Assembly: GCF_015752205.1 (NCBI RefSeq) | Contig: NZ_JADOVG010000001.1 | Location: forward strand, 62,001-126,000 | Direction of reading: 5' to 3' | From: Polaromonas sp. CG_9.7 | Lineage (GTDB): Bacteria; Pseudomonadota; Gammaproteobacteria; Burkholderiales; Burkholderiaceae_C | DNA: 64,000 nt | In this document: one piece after another, positions 35,782 to 44,837 of the stretch | How positions within the stretch are numbered: position 1 is the first letter of the stretch | Layout: each line of letters starts with the position of its first letter | Notes under the pieces: generated by a model | What the model was told of the DNA's origin: nothing | Database searches by the model: none | What the model saw: only the letters and a program-made list of their open reading frames with translations | Translations under genes and position numbers: made by a program

Positions 35782-35836
35782 GTCATGGACGGAGCCTGCC
35801 CGGATCGAGTCCCGGGCAGGCTCCGTCCGTAATGAC
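35782..35836. repeat. Strong 17-bp-stem hairpin in the 35486-36107 intergenic stretch
   Basis: GGACGGAGCCTGCCCGG (35787-35803) pairs with CCGGGCAGGCTCCGTCC (35812-35828). GTCAT and ATGAC extend the stem outward after small bulges. It ends in AATGACAAA like the REP-like pair at 4312-4433, so both may belong to one palindromic element class. It lies between the convergent oxidase and NlpC/P60 genes. The rest of 35486-36107 contains only the dispersed repeat at 35889-35943. Confidence 0.75.
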
Positions 35837-35888
35837 AAAAGAAAGTGCGAAGCCCTTCGAGTGCGCTGAGTAGTAACTGCTTATGTAT

Positions 35889-35943
35889 GATAAATGGCTA
35901 TTGCGCACGTCCTGTATGCGTGAGTAGCTATTAATTTTATAGT
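35889..35943. repeat. Dispersed ~60 bp repeat
   Basis: GATAAATGGCTATTGCGCAC at one end and GAGTAGCTATTAATTTTATA at the other follow the pattern of the family (compare 14256-14324). It lies between convergent genes. Confidence 0.6.
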
Positions 35944-36107
35944 GTATGAAAGCGGGATTGGGATGTATGCAGACCCGGTGTTTTTTAAAAATCGGGCTTG
36001 CATCGCTCATGATGGAGTGTTTGGGAATGGCCGCTAACAAGCCGGGCGGTGGGTCGGGGGCGCTGCAGGCGCGCTGAAAAAACGACACGCGCACTCAACG
36101 CTCACGC

Positions 36108-36605
36108 TTAGCTCAATACTGTTTTCGCGCCTTCAAACCGGGTTGCATAGTATTTGCTGTCCAGCCTGTCCGTCCTCACGCCGGTTCGCGGGTTGCTGGC
36201 ATGCACGAAGCGCCCGTCGCCCACATAAATGCCAACATGCGAAAACGAATAGCCCAGGGTGTTGAAAAACACCAGGTCGCCAGCCATCAGGTCGGCCGTA
36301 TTCACCGGGCGTGCGACTTTGGCCATCGACGCTGCGCTTCCCCGCAGTGCGATGCCGGCGGCCTCAAGATAAACGTGCGACACCAGTCCTGAGCAATCAA
36401 ACCCGGTTGCCGGGCCGCGGCCACCGTACACATAGGACCTGTCCAGCAGCGACAGCGCAAACAGCGCAATATCGCTCCCGGTACGTGAAGCGTCCAGGGA
36501 TCGCGGGCTGCGGTCGGGTTGTGTGGCGCAACCGGCAAAAGCCAGCAGCGTCATGCTGCCCAGCCACTGACCCCATCCCCTTCGTGAATATGCCTGATGG
36601 ACCAT
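36108..36605 (-). CDS. NlpC/P60 family cell-wall hydrolase lipoprotein
   Basis: Predicted lipoprotein of 165 residues with signal WLGSMTLLAFAGC (lipobox cysteine near residue 26). The C40 peptidase domain has the catalytic Cys in FDCSGLVSHVYLEAAG, His in FSHVGIYVGDG and the third polar residue in FVHASNP. It probably cleaves peptide stems of peptidoglycan in the periplasm. Start 36605 is chosen for a normal signal peptide; the frame is open to 36752 without conserved residues. It is convergent with the oxidase gene and divergent from the DUF3305 gene. Confidence 0.85.
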   Translation of the reverse strand: MVHQAYSRRGWGQWLGSMTLLAFAGCATQPDRSPRSLDASRTGSDIALFALSLLDRSYVYGGRGPATGFDCSGLVSHVYLEAAGIALRGSAASMAKVARPVNTADLMAGDLVFFNTLGYSFSHVGIYVGDGRFVHASNPRTGVRTDRLDSKYYATRFEGAKTVLS

Positions 36606-36775
36606 TGAATCTCCAGCCAAAATTGCAGCACGCGATGCCTGCCAGCGTGTGTACCAGCCGGTCGCCTCAAACCGTTCGCAGATTGCAGGCGAGCTGTAGT
36701 GGCATCCTACCGCAGACGTCTGTCGGAAAAAGACTTTGATTCCAGCGGGCATCAGGCGCGCCGTACACTTCGGCC

Positions 36776-37369
36776 ATGTCCGATTTCCTGATGCAATCCC
36801 CCGACACCGATGACGCCCTTCGCAGACCGTGCATGGATGTGGCCGTGGTGATGCGCCGCGAGCGCATCGACAACGTGTGGCAGCCGTGGCGCTGGACGCT
36901 GGCCGATGTGGTGCCGCATGAGACCAGTTTTGGGACGCAACCGCGCCTGTTGCTGAAGGACGAGCGCGAGGAACGCTGGCTGCATCCCGGCTTCCGGGTG
37001 GAGTTGCACCGGGGCGATGCAGAAGGCTACTACCTCAATGTCACCACGCCGCAGCCGTGCTTCTGGGTCGTCTGGCGCATGGAAGAAGTAGCTGCGCTGG
37101 CCGAAGAGCCTGTTGCCGTACCGCAAATCGTCACCGTGAGCTACCACGACGCCGGCCGCTGGCTCGATGCGCAGGAAACCGTCGAGCAGGTGCCCGCACC
37201 GCCCGACGTGGTGCAGTGGATACAGCATTTTGTTGATGAACACCATGTGCTTGAAGCCAAGCGCCGCCAGCGTCCGCAAAGTTTTCAGCCGCTGGTCGAC
37301 CGCTTTGGCAGCCCGGCCCGCGTGAGCACCGAAAAGAAGTTTGGCGGAGGCGGAGGCGGTCGTGGCTGA
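36776..37369 (+). CDS. DUF3305 protein, formate dehydrogenase accessory
   Basis: 197-residue soluble protein (VAVVMRRERIDNVWQPWRWT near the N-terminus, then WLHPGFRVELHRGDAEGYYL). I recognise this as DUF3305, a family found almost only beside formate dehydrogenase operons together with DUF3306; the exact role is unknown. It ends in a glycine run (KKFGGGGGGRG). Its stop overlaps the next start by 8 bases (GTGGCTGA). It opens the membrane formate dehydrogenase operon, so its promoter should lie in the 170 bp gap from the NlpC/P60 gene. Confidence 0.8.
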   Translation: MSDFLMQSPDTDDALRRPCMDVAVVMRRERIDNVWQPWRWTLADVVPHETSFGTQPRLLLKDEREERWLHPGFRVELHRGDAEGYYLNVTTPQPCFWVVWRMEEVAALAEEPVAVPQIVTVSYHDAGRWLDAQETVEQVPAPPDVVQWIQHFVDEHHVLEAKRRQRPQSFQPLVDRFGSPARVSTEKKFGGGGGGRG

Positions 37370-38084
37370 AGAGCCCACCGGATTCCTTGGCCGCTGGTCG
37401 CGGCGCAAGACCGACGTGCTGCAGGGCAAGCCACTGGCCGAGCCTGCCGCACCGGTAAAAGCCGCGCCAGTAATTGCCACCGCCGCCTCACCCGCCGCGC
37501 TTGTAGCCGACTCGGCCCAGGCCTCTGCGCCTTCGACGCCGCCGGCAGAATCGCCGGAAAAACTGCTCTCGCTGGACGACGTGAAAGCCCTTACCCAGGA
37601 TTCCGACTTCAAGCCCTTCATGGCCCAAAATGTCGGTGCCGACGTGCGCAACGCCGCCATGAAAAAACTCTTCACCGACCCGCACTACAACGTGATGGAC
37701 GGCCTCGACATCTATATCAGCGACTATTCCATTGCCGACCCGATTCCGGAATCCATGCTGCGCCAGATGGTCGGCGCCAAGCTGTTGAAAATTTTTAACG
37801 AAGATGATGAAAATAATGAGAGTGATCCAGAAGCCGCTGCAGTGCAATCTCCTGTAAATTCAACGAAATCGGTTGAATTGGTTGAAAACGACCTTGAGAT
37901 GTCGAGGCAGCCTGGAAATTCACAAGACATTCTCAGTCCGACAACCCCAATCGCTGAACTCCCCAGCCAGCCCGAGCCTTTCGAGGATCACGGCGCCAGC
38001 CAACCCGACGACCATGCCAACTCTCATTTGCGACTGCAACCAGACCATGCCCCTTCAGCCCCGCGCGCTGGGCACGGCACTTGA
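37362..38084 (+). CDS. DUF3306 protein, formate dehydrogenase accessory
   Basis: About 240 residues. The N-terminus EEPTGFLGRWSRRKTDVLQG and the later block SDYSIADPIPESMLRQMVGA mark DUF3306, the regular partner of DUF3305. An Ala/Pro-rich spacer (residues 28-65) lies between two conserved parts, and the acidic tail (residues ~145-240) looks disordered. GTG 37362 is chosen because of the 8-base overlap with the preceding stop. The 3' end overlaps the next gene by 71 bases in another frame, which is unusual for this operon. Confidence 0.75.
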   Translation: MAEEPTGFLGRWSRRKTDVLQGKPLAEPAAPVKAAPVIATAASPAALVADSAQASAPSTPPAESPEKLLSLDDVKALTQDSDFKPFMAQNVGADVRNAAMKKLFTDPHYNVMDGLDIYISDYSIADPIPESMLRQMVGAKLLKIFNEDDENNESDPEAAAVQSPVNSTKSVELVENDLEMSRQPGNSQDILSPTTPIAELPSQPEPFEDHGASQPDDHANSHLRLQPDHAPSAPRAGHGT

Positions 38085-40134
38085 TGAAAACCTGACGCTG
38101 CATTCGACGCTGTGCCGGCGCGAAGCGGGCGCATTCCAGAAAGCCATCCAGTCCGGCGACGACGTCATCGTCGCCTGCACCCAGGAAACCCGGCTGTTTG
38201 CCGAACTCGCCCAGCAAACCGAAGGCGCCACGTCCGTTATCAAGTTCGTCAATATCCGGGAAACCGGCGGCTGGAGCAAGGACGCCATTCAGGCCAGCCC
38301 GAAGATTGCCGCCTTGTTGGCGCTGGCCCATCTGCCCGATGCCGAACCGGTGCCCACGGTGACCTACAAAAGCGCCGGTCGCCTGCTTATCATTGGCCCG
38401 CTCGATGCCGCCGAGCGCGCTGCCGAACTGGTCTCGGATGCGCTTGACGTCACACTGTTCAGTCTGGGCGCAGGCCAGGGCGGCGGTCTGCAGGAACGGC
38501 GCTATCCGGTGCTGGCCGGGCAAATCAAGCAACTGACCGGCTGGCTGGGCGCTTTCGAGTTGAACTGGACGCGCAACAACCCGATTGACCTGGACCTGTG
38601 CACCCGCTGCAACGCTTGCCTGTCGGCCTGCCCGGAAGGCGCCATTGGCTTTGACTACCAGATCGACATGAGCCTGTGCCAGTCGCACCGGGCCTGCGTG
38701 AAGGTTTGCGGCGTCGCCGGCGCCATCGATTTCAGCCGCGAGCCCGAAGCACTGAGCGAAAAATTCGACCTGGTGCTCGACCTGCGCGCCACACCCGCCT
38801 TTACCCAGCATGCGCTGCCGCAAGGCTATTTCCGCTGGGATGGCCAGGACAGCCGTATGCTGCTGCAACTGCGTTCGCTGGTGGGCGAGTTTGAAAAGCC
38901 CAAGTTTTTCAACTACAAGCAAAAGCTGTGCGCCCACAGCCGCAACAACACCGTGGGCTGCAATGCCTGCATTGACGTGTGTTCGGCCTCTGCCATCAGC
39001 AGTGAAAAAAGTCGCCAGCAGATCAAGGTCAATCCCAATCTGTGCGTTGGCTGCGGCGCCTGCACCACGGTCTGCCCGACCGGCGCCATTTCTTATGCCT
39101 ACCCGCGCCCTGCCGAGCAGGGTACAAAAATCAAGACCTTGCTGACCACCTACGCCAAATCCGGCGGAAAGCATGCCGCGCTGCTGTTGCACAGCCAGGA
39201 AGCCGGCACGCGTCTGCTCGGCGACTTGGGCCGCAGGGCCCGGCTCGACCCGGCGATTCGTGGTGTGCCGGCGCGCGTGATGCCACTGGGCCTGTTTCAC
39301 ACCGCTTCAACCGGCCTGGAGCTGTGGCTCTCCAGCGTGGCGTATGGCGCGTCGCAGGTGTGGGTGCTGATGACTGGCGAAGAAGCGCCGCAGTACCGTG
39401 AAGCCGTGCGCGAGCAGATGGACGTGGCGCAGGCCATCCTCACCGGACTCGGTTTTTCAGGTGAGCATTTCCGTTTGCTGGAGGCAAAAGATGCGCGCGA
39501 TCTGGCGGCGCTTGATCTGCAGTTGCAGCCCGCGCCTGCGCAGGGCGTTGCCCAGCCCGCCGGCTTTGCCGTGCAGGCCGACAAGCGCGCCACGCTGGAG
39601 CTGGCGCTCGACCATTTGATGGCGCAGGCGCCGGTTATGTCGGCTACCTCAATCACACCAGTCAAGCCGCTCAAAACCGAAGCGATTGCGTTGCCGGCCG
39701 CATCGCCGCTGGGTGCGCTGGCCATCAATAAGGATGCCTGCACGCTGTGCCTGAGCTGTGTCAGCGCCTGCCCGGCCAGCGCCCTGCAGGACAACGCCGA
39801 ACGCCCGCAGCTCCGGTTCATTGAAAAAAACTGCGTGCAATGCGGTCTGTGTGTCACGACCTGTCCTGAAAACGCGCTGACGCTGGTGCCCCAGCTCAGG
39901 CTCACGCCCCAGCGCAGGGAAGCCGTGGTGATCAACGAGATGCAGCCCTATGCCTGCATCCGCTGCAGCAAGCCTTTCGGTACGCTCAAGGCAATCGAAT
40001 CCATGCTGGGCAAACTGGCCGGCCATGCCATGTTCCAGGGTGCGGCGGCTGATCGCCTGAAGATGTGCAGCGACTGCCGGGTGATCGACATCTATTCGGC
40101 CGACAACGAAGTCAAGATTTCCGACATTCGCTAA
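38014..40134 (+). CDS. Multi-cluster 4Fe-4S protein of the formate dehydrogenase locus
   Basis: Polyferredoxin-like protein of 706 residues. Cysteine motifs appear in three blocks: CTRCNACLSACP (~195) with CQSHRACVKVC; CNACIDVCS and CVGCGACTTVCP (~330-350); CTLCLSCVSACP (~576) and CVQCGLCVTTCP (~608). A last CIRC plus CSDC pair lies near the C-terminus. Between blocks is a region reminiscent of HdrA/MvhD-like electron carriers (FHTASTGLELWLSSVAYGAS). No membrane segment is visible. Homologous genes occur, from memory, in proteobacterial fdh clusters, but the role (cluster donor or electron carrier) is open. ATG 38014 is used; the open frame extends to 37873 within DUF3306. Confidence 0.8.
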   Translation: MPTLICDCNQTMPLQPRALGTALDENLTLHSTLCRREAGAFQKAIQSGDDVIVACTQETRLFAELAQQTEGATSVIKFVNIRETGGWSKDAIQASPKIAALLALAHLPDAEPVPTVTYKSAGRLLIIGPLDAAERAAELVSDALDVTLFSLGAGQGGGLQERRYPVLAGQIKQLTGWLGAFELNWTRNNPIDLDLCTRCNACLSACPEGAIGFDYQIDMSLCQSHRACVKVCGVAGAIDFSREPEALSEKFDLVLDLRATPAFTQHALPQGYFRWDGQDSRMLLQLRSLVGEFEKPKFFNYKQKLCAHSRNNTVGCNACIDVCSASAISSEKSRQQIKVNPNLCVGCGACTTVCPTGAISYAYPRPAEQGTKIKTLLTTYAKSGGKHAALLLHSQEAGTRLLGDLGRRARLDPAIRGVPARVMPLGLFHTASTGLELWLSSVAYGASQVWVLMTGEEAPQYREAVREQMDVAQAILTGLGFSGEHFRLLEAKDARDLAALDLQLQPAPAQGVAQPAGFAVQADKRATLELALDHLMAQAPVMSATSITPVKPLKTEAIALPAASPLGALAINKDACTLCLSCVSACPASALQDNAERPQLRFIEKNCVQCGLCVTTCPENALTLVPQLRLTPQRREAVVINEMQPYACIRCSKPFGTLKAIESMLGKLAGHAMFQGAAADRLKMCSDCRVIDIYSADNEVKISDIR

Positions 40135-40150
40135 CCACTGGCAACGATCC

Positions 40151-40765
40151 ATGCAAGCCCAACTCACCGCCTCCACCCTCGACGAAGAAACCGCGCGTGC
40201 CGAGGTCTACGGCCTGCTCGCCGCATTGCTTTATGCGGCGCCTTCAGCCGACTTGCACGACAGGCTGCGCGTGGCCGTGACCCAGGCCCCGGCCGCTGGC
40301 GCGCTGCTGGAAAGCCCCTGGGGCGAGCTGGTTGCTGCTGCGCGTGAACAGTCGCTGGACGAAATCCGCCGTGAATACGACGCCTTGTTCGGCGGCGTGG
40401 GCAAACCCGAGGTCTATCTTTTCGGCTCCCACTACCTCAGCGGCTTTCTGAATGAAAAACCGCTGGCAGCGCTGCGCACCGACCTGGCGGACCTTGGCCT
40501 GGCGCGCGACGGCGCCATGTCAGAGACAGAAGACCATGCTGCCTACCTGTGCGAAGTCATGCGTTACCTGATTGCCGGCGACGATGTCGAAGTGGCCAAT
40601 CTCACGCGCCAGCGGACATTTTTCACCCGCCATGTGCAGCCCTGGTTCCCCATGATGTGCGAGGCGGTCATGCGGCATCCGAAGGCGCGTTTCTACCGTG
40701 CACTCTGCGGCTTTGCGCAATCCTTTGTCAGCGTTGAAACGCAGGGTTTTGACATGCTGGACTGA
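40151..40765 (+). CDS. TorD/DmsD-family chaperone
   Basis: All-helical cytoplasmic protein of 204 residues. The segment EIRREYDALFGGVGKPEVYLFGSHYL is the characteristic core of the TorD/NarJ-like family (YxxLFxG...P.Y.S.Y), and DHAAYLCEVMRYLI follows as expected. These chaperones bind the Tat signal or apo-form of molybdoenzymes until the cofactor is inserted. Its place just before the Tat-targeted Fdh3A makes that subunit the likely client. The gap to the upstream gene is 16 bp, so co-transcription is likely. Confidence 0.85.
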   Translation: MQAQLTASTLDEETARAEVYGLLAALLYAAPSADLHDRLRVAVTQAPAAGALLESPWGELVAAAREQSLDEIRREYDALFGGVGKPEVYLFGSHYLSGFLNEKPLAALRTDLADLGLARDGAMSETEDHAAYLCEVMRYLIAGDDVEVANLTRQRTFFTRHVQPWFPMMCEAVMRHPKARFYRALCGFAQSFVSVETQGFDMLD

Positions 40766-40966
40766 GACCTTTTATTTTCAGCCCGTGATCGCCGCCACGG
40801 AGTGACAGCCATATCCAGCATGGTGCGCACATGTAAATCTTTGATTCGCTATGGTTTCCCCTTGGTTTTTGGACATTATCTCCGTGACCCATTGTGGTGC
40901 GCTTGTCTCTGACGTAAAGTTATGAAAATTGCTACATATATACCGCCAAAATTTCAGGAAGCAAAA

Positions 40967-41173
40967 ATGCAAGAAAGCCAGCCCAAACCCTCCCGCCGGG
41001 GTTTCTTCTTCGGTGCCGCAGCCACCGGCGCAGCCGCTGCTGCCGTGATGGCGCTGCCGCGAGTGCAGCTCGCTGAAGTTACCGTTGCGGTTCCCAAGCC
41101 CGCACCTGAAAAAGGCGGTGGCTATAGCGTCTCGGAGCATGTCGAGCGCTATTACAAGACGGCGCGCGTCTGA
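40967..41173 (+). CDS. Small Tat-signal protein of formate dehydrogenase region
   Basis: A 68-residue protein with a twin-arginine signal SRRGFFFGAAATGAAAAAVM, followed by a short conserved tail GGGYSVSEHVERYYKTARV. I recall this as the 'formate dehydrogenase region TAT target' family, found directly before fdh catalytic subunits. It may be an assembly factor or small subunit. ATG 40967 with GGAAGC upstream is preferred over 40922, which would add 15 non-conserved residues. Confidence 0.8.
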   Translation: MQESQPKPSRRGFFFGAAATGAAAAAVMALPRVQLAEVTVAVPKPAPEKGGGYSVSEHVERYYKTARV

Positions 41174-41228
41174 TCTCGTCTGATCTCTCTTCCCGGATAT
41201 TTCTTCTTTAATTCTCACGGAGAGCTTC

Positions 41229-44204
41229 ATGCTGCTCACGAAAAAATCTTCCAGTACCTTGGGTTCGACAGCGCACCGCGCAGGTTCTCCGCGCTTTGTG
41301 CAAAGCCTTACACGTGGTCTGTCCCACGCCCTGCCCACCATGGATCGGCGCGCTTTCCTGCGGCGTTCAGGTTTGGGGGTTGGCGTCGGTTTGGCAGCAA
41401 CGCAGCTGACACTGGTCAAAAAAGCCAATGCCGCTGCATCTGGTGAAGCCACGGGTACCTCAAAAATAGAGGTGAAACGCACGATTTGCTCGCATTGCTC
41501 AGTCGGCTGCGCAGTCGATGCAGTAGTCGAAAACGGCGTCTGGGTACGTCAGGAACCGGTATTTGATTCGCCCATCAACCTGGGTGCGCACTGCGCCAAA
41601 GGTGCTGCACTGCGCGAGCATGGCCATGGCGAGTACCGCCTGCGCTATCCGATGAAGCTGGTCAATGGCAAGTACGAGCGTATCAGCTGGGACACGGCGC
41701 TGAATGAAATCACCGAGCGCATGCTGGCCTTGCGCAAAGAAAGCGGCCCGGATTCGGTGTATGTGATCGGTTCGTCCAAGCACAACAACGAGCAGTCGTA
41801 TTTGCTGCGCAAGTGGATGAGTTTCTGGGGCAGCAACAACTGCGACCACCAGGCCCGCATCTGCCACTCGACCACGGTGGCGGGTGTTGCCAACACCTGG
41901 GGCTACGGCGCCATGACCAATTCGTACAACGACATGCAAAACAGCAAGTGCGCGTTGTACATCGGCTCGAACGCCGCCGAGGCCCATCCGGTCAGCATGC
42001 TGCACATGCTGCATTCCAAGGAAAAGGGTTGCAAGATGATCGTGGTGGACCCACGTTTCACGCGCACTGCCGCCAAGGCTGACGAATACATCCGCATTCG
42101 CTCCGGCTCTGACATTCCGTTTGTGTTCGGCATGCTGCACCACATATTCAAGAACGGCTGGGAAGATACCAAGTACATCAACGACCGTGTTTACGGCATG
42201 GAGAAAATCAAGGAAGAAGTGCTGGCCAAATGGACGCCTGACAAGGTCGAGGAAGCCTGCGGCGTGCCGGAAGCGCAAGTGTTCAAAGCGGCACAGATGA
42301 TGGCGATGAACCGGCCCTCAACCATTGTCTGGTGCATGGGGCAGACCCAGCACACCACTGGCAATGCCATCGTTCGCGCGTCTTGCATCCTGCAGCTGGC
42401 CCTGGGCAACGTAGGTAAAAGCGGCGGCGGCACCAACATTTTCCGGGGCCACGACAACGTGCAGGGCGCTACCGATGTCGGCCCCAATCCTGACTCGCTG
42501 CCGGGCTACTACGGCTTGGCCGAAGGCTCGTGGAAACATTTTGCCAAGACCTGGGGCGTTGACTTTGACTGGATCAAGAGCCGCTACGCCTCGCCTGCCA
42601 TGATGGGCAAGCCCGGCATCACCGTGTCGCGCTGGATTGACGGTGTGCTGGAGAAAAACGAATACATTGACCAGGATTCCAACCTGCGCGGCGTCTTCTA
42701 TTGGGGTCATGCCCCCAACTCCCAGACCCGGGGACTGGAAATGAAACGGGCCATGGACAAGCTCGATTTGCTGGTCGTGGTGGACCCGTACCCGTCAGCC
42801 ACCGCTGCCATGGCCGCCATGCCCGGCAAGGCCGAAGATTTGAACCCGAACCGCGCGGTGTACCTGCTGCCGGCGGCCACGCAGTTTGAAACCAGCGGCT
42901 CAGTGACTGCATCGAACCGTTCGCTGCAATGGCGTGAAAAAGTGATTGAGCCGCTGTGGGAAAGCCGTAGCGACCACATGATCATGCAGCAGTTCGCCGA
43001 CCGCCTGGGCTTTGGCAAGGAGTTGTCCAAGAACTACAAAATGCAAAAGGTCAAGGGCATGGACGAGCCCGTGCCCGAGGACATCCTGCGCGAAATCAAC
43101 AAGACCTGCTGGACCATCGGCTACACCGGCCAGAGTCCGGAGCGCCTGAAGGCGCACATGCGCAACATGCACCTGTTTGATGTCAAGACCCTTAAATCCA
43201 AAGGCGGCAAGGACAAGCTGACCGGTTACGACACGACAGGCGACTATTTTGGCCTGCCATGGCCGTGCTGGGGCACGCCGGAGCTGAAGCACCCCGGCTC
43301 ACCCAACCTGTACGACACTTCCAAGCACGTCATGGACGGCGGCGGAAACTTCCGCGCCAACTTTGGCGTCGAGCGTGAAGGCAAGACCTTGCTGGCTGAA
43401 GACGGCTCGCATTCGCTGGGGGCTGACATCACCACGGGTTATCCGGAGTTCGACCACATCCTGGTGAAAAAGCTCGGCTGGTGGGGCGAATTGAGCGAAC
43501 CTGAAAAAGCCGCTGCCGAGGGCAAGAACTGGAAGACCGATTCATCCGGCGGCATCATCCGTGTGGTCATGAAAAACCACGGCTGCTATCCGTTCGGTAA
43601 TGCCAAGGCGCGCGCCGTGGTATGGAACTTTCCTGATGCGATTCCGCAGCATCGGGAACCGCTTTATGGCACTCGGCCTGACTTGGCGGCTAAATATCCG
43701 ACGCATGATGATAAGAAGACTTTTTGGCGCCTGCCAACACTGTACAAAACATTGCAGGACAAGAACATCGCCGACAAGGTGCATGAGAAATTTCCGCTGA
43801 TCATGACGTCCGGCCGGCTGGTCGAATACGAAGGCGGCGGCGAGGAAACCCGGTCCAATCCGTGGCTGGCCGAGTTGCAGCAGGAAATGTTCATCGAGAT
43901 CAACCCCAAGGTGGCCGCCGAAAAAGGCATCCGCAACGGCGAGCGCGCCTGGGTCAGCACGCCGACCGGCGCGCGTCTCAATGTGCAGGCGATGGTGACC
44001 GAACGTGTCGGTCCCGACACCGTGTTCATGCCTTTCCATTTTTCAGGTCGCTGGCAGGGCGCCGACATGCTGGCGTATTACCCGGAAGGTGCGCACCCCG
44101 TTGTTCGTGGTGAAGCCATCAACACCGGCACCACTTACGGCTACGACAGCGTGACGATGATGCAGGAAACGAAAACGACGGTTTGTAATGTCGAACGAGC
44201 ATAA
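41229..44204 (+). CDS. fdh3A: Membrane-associated formate dehydrogenase, catalytic subunit (Tat-exported)
   Basis: Molybdopterin enzyme of 991 residues that oxidises periplasmic formate. The Tat motif DRRAFLRRSGLGVGVGLAAT lies ~37 residues in, after an unusually long n-region; ATG 41229 is retained because GGAGAG sits properly upstream. The [4Fe-4S] ligands are in CSHCSVGCAVDAV. Cys212 in ARICHSTTV is the predicted metal ligand in place of selenocysteine, and the adjacent His is conserved. Insertions relative to E. coli FdnG are typical of the FDH3-type enzyme. It forms one operon with fdh3B, a lipoprotein gene and fdh3C. Confidence 0.93.
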   Translation: MLLTKKSSSTLGSTAHRAGSPRFVQSLTRGLSHALPTMDRRAFLRRSGLGVGVGLAATQLTLVKKANAAASGEATGTSKIEVKRTICSHCSVGCAVDAVVENGVWVRQEPVFDSPINLGAHCAKGAALREHGHGEYRLRYPMKLVNGKYERISWDTALNEITERMLALRKESGPDSVYVIGSSKHNNEQSYLLRKWMSFWGSNNCDHQARICHSTTVAGVANTWGYGAMTNSYNDMQNSKCALYIGSNAAEAHPVSMLHMLHSKEKGCKMIVVDPRFTRTAAKADEYIRIRSGSDIPFVFGMLHHIFKNGWEDTKYINDRVYGMEKIKEEVLAKWTPDKVEEACGVPEAQVFKAAQMMAMNRPSTIVWCMGQTQHTTGNAIVRASCILQLALGNVGKSGGGTNIFRGHDNVQGATDVGPNPDSLPGYYGLAEGSWKHFAKTWGVDFDWIKSRYASPAMMGKPGITVSRWIDGVLEKNEYIDQDSNLRGVFYWGHAPNSQTRGLEMKRAMDKLDLLVVVDPYPSATAAMAAMPGKAEDLNPNRAVYLLPAATQFETSGSVTASNRSLQWREKVIEPLWESRSDHMIMQQFADRLGFGKELSKNYKMQKVKGMDEPVPEDILREINKTCWTIGYTGQSPERLKAHMRNMHLFDVKTLKSKGGKDKLTGYDTTGDYFGLPWPCWGTPELKHPGSPNLYDTSKHVMDGGGNFRANFGVEREGKTLLAEDGSHSLGADITTGYPEFDHILVKKLGWWGELSEPEKAAAEGKNWKTDSSGGIIRVVMKNHGCYPFGNAKARAVVWNFPDAIPQHREPLYGTRPDLAAKYPTHDDKKTFWRLPTLYKTLQDKNIADKVHEKFPLIMTSGRLVEYEGGGEETRSNPWLAELQQEMFIEINPKVAAEKGIRNGERAWVSTPTGARLNVQAMVTERVGPDTVFMPFHFSGRWQGADMLAYYPEGAHPVVRGEAINTGTTYGYDSVTMMQETKTTVCNVERA

Positions 44205-44216
44205 GGAAGAATAAAA

Positions 44217-44837
44217 ATGGCACGCATGAAATTTGTCTGTGACGCGGAACGCTGCATTGAATGCAACGGCTGCGTCACCGCTTGCAAAAACGAAAACGAA
44301 GTCCCTTGGGGCGTAAACCGTCGCCGCGTGGTGACACTCAATGATGGCGTTCCCGGAGAAAAATCCATCTCGGTGGCCTGCATGCACTGCAGCGACGCCC
44401 CCTGCATGGCGGTGTGTCCGGTCAACTGCTTTTACCGCACCGACGAAGGTGTGGTGCTGCACGACAAGGACATCTGCATTGGCTGTGGCTACTGCTCTTA
44501 TGCCTGCCCGTTTGGTGCGCCGCAGTTTCCTTCCACCGGCACCTTCGGTGTGCGCGGCAAGATGGACAAATGCACTTTTTGTGCCGGTGGCCCCGAGGTC
44601 AACGGCAGCCAGGCGGAGTTTGAAAAATACGGCCGCAACCGGCTGGCGGAAGGCAAGTTGCCTGCCTGCGCCGAAATGTGCTCGACCAAGGCATTGCTTG
44701 CGGGCGATGGCGATGTGGTGGCGGATATTTTCCGCAACCGCGTCGTGCAGCGCGGCAAGGGCGCCGAAGTCTGGGGCTGGGGCACGGCTTACGGCTCCAA
44801 GCAGGCGGGCCAGCCGCCAGCAGGAGCGAAATCATGA
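44217..44837 (+). CDS. fdh3B: Formate dehydrogenase iron-sulfur (beta) subunit
   Basis: 206-residue electron-transfer subunit with four [4Fe-4S] motifs: CIECNGCVTAC, CMHCSDAPCMAVCP, CIGCGYCSYACP and the split CTFC...CAEMCSTKAL. It passes electrons from Fdh3A to the cytochrome b subunit. Unlike FdnH it lacks a C-terminal membrane helix, as expected for FDH3-type enzymes. It has no signal peptide of its own and would be exported with the Tat-targeted partner. Its stop overlaps the next gene by ATGA. Confidence 0.93.
   Translation: MARMKFVCDAERCIECNGCVTACKNENEVPWGVNRRRVVTLNDGVPGEKSISVACMHCSDAPCMAVCPVNCFYRTDEGVVLHDKDICIGCGYCSYACPFGAPQFPSTGTFGVRGKMDKCTFCAGGPEVNGSQAEFEKYGRNRLAEGKLPACAEMCSTKALLAGDGDVVADIFRNRVVQRGKGAEVWGWGTAYGSKQAGQPPAGAKS

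Noticed and set aside
41229-44204. Selenocysteine-containing formate dehydrogenase
   Set aside because: The metal-ligand position is a TGC cysteine codon (ARICHSTTV); no in-frame TGA occurs in this gene or in fdh1A.
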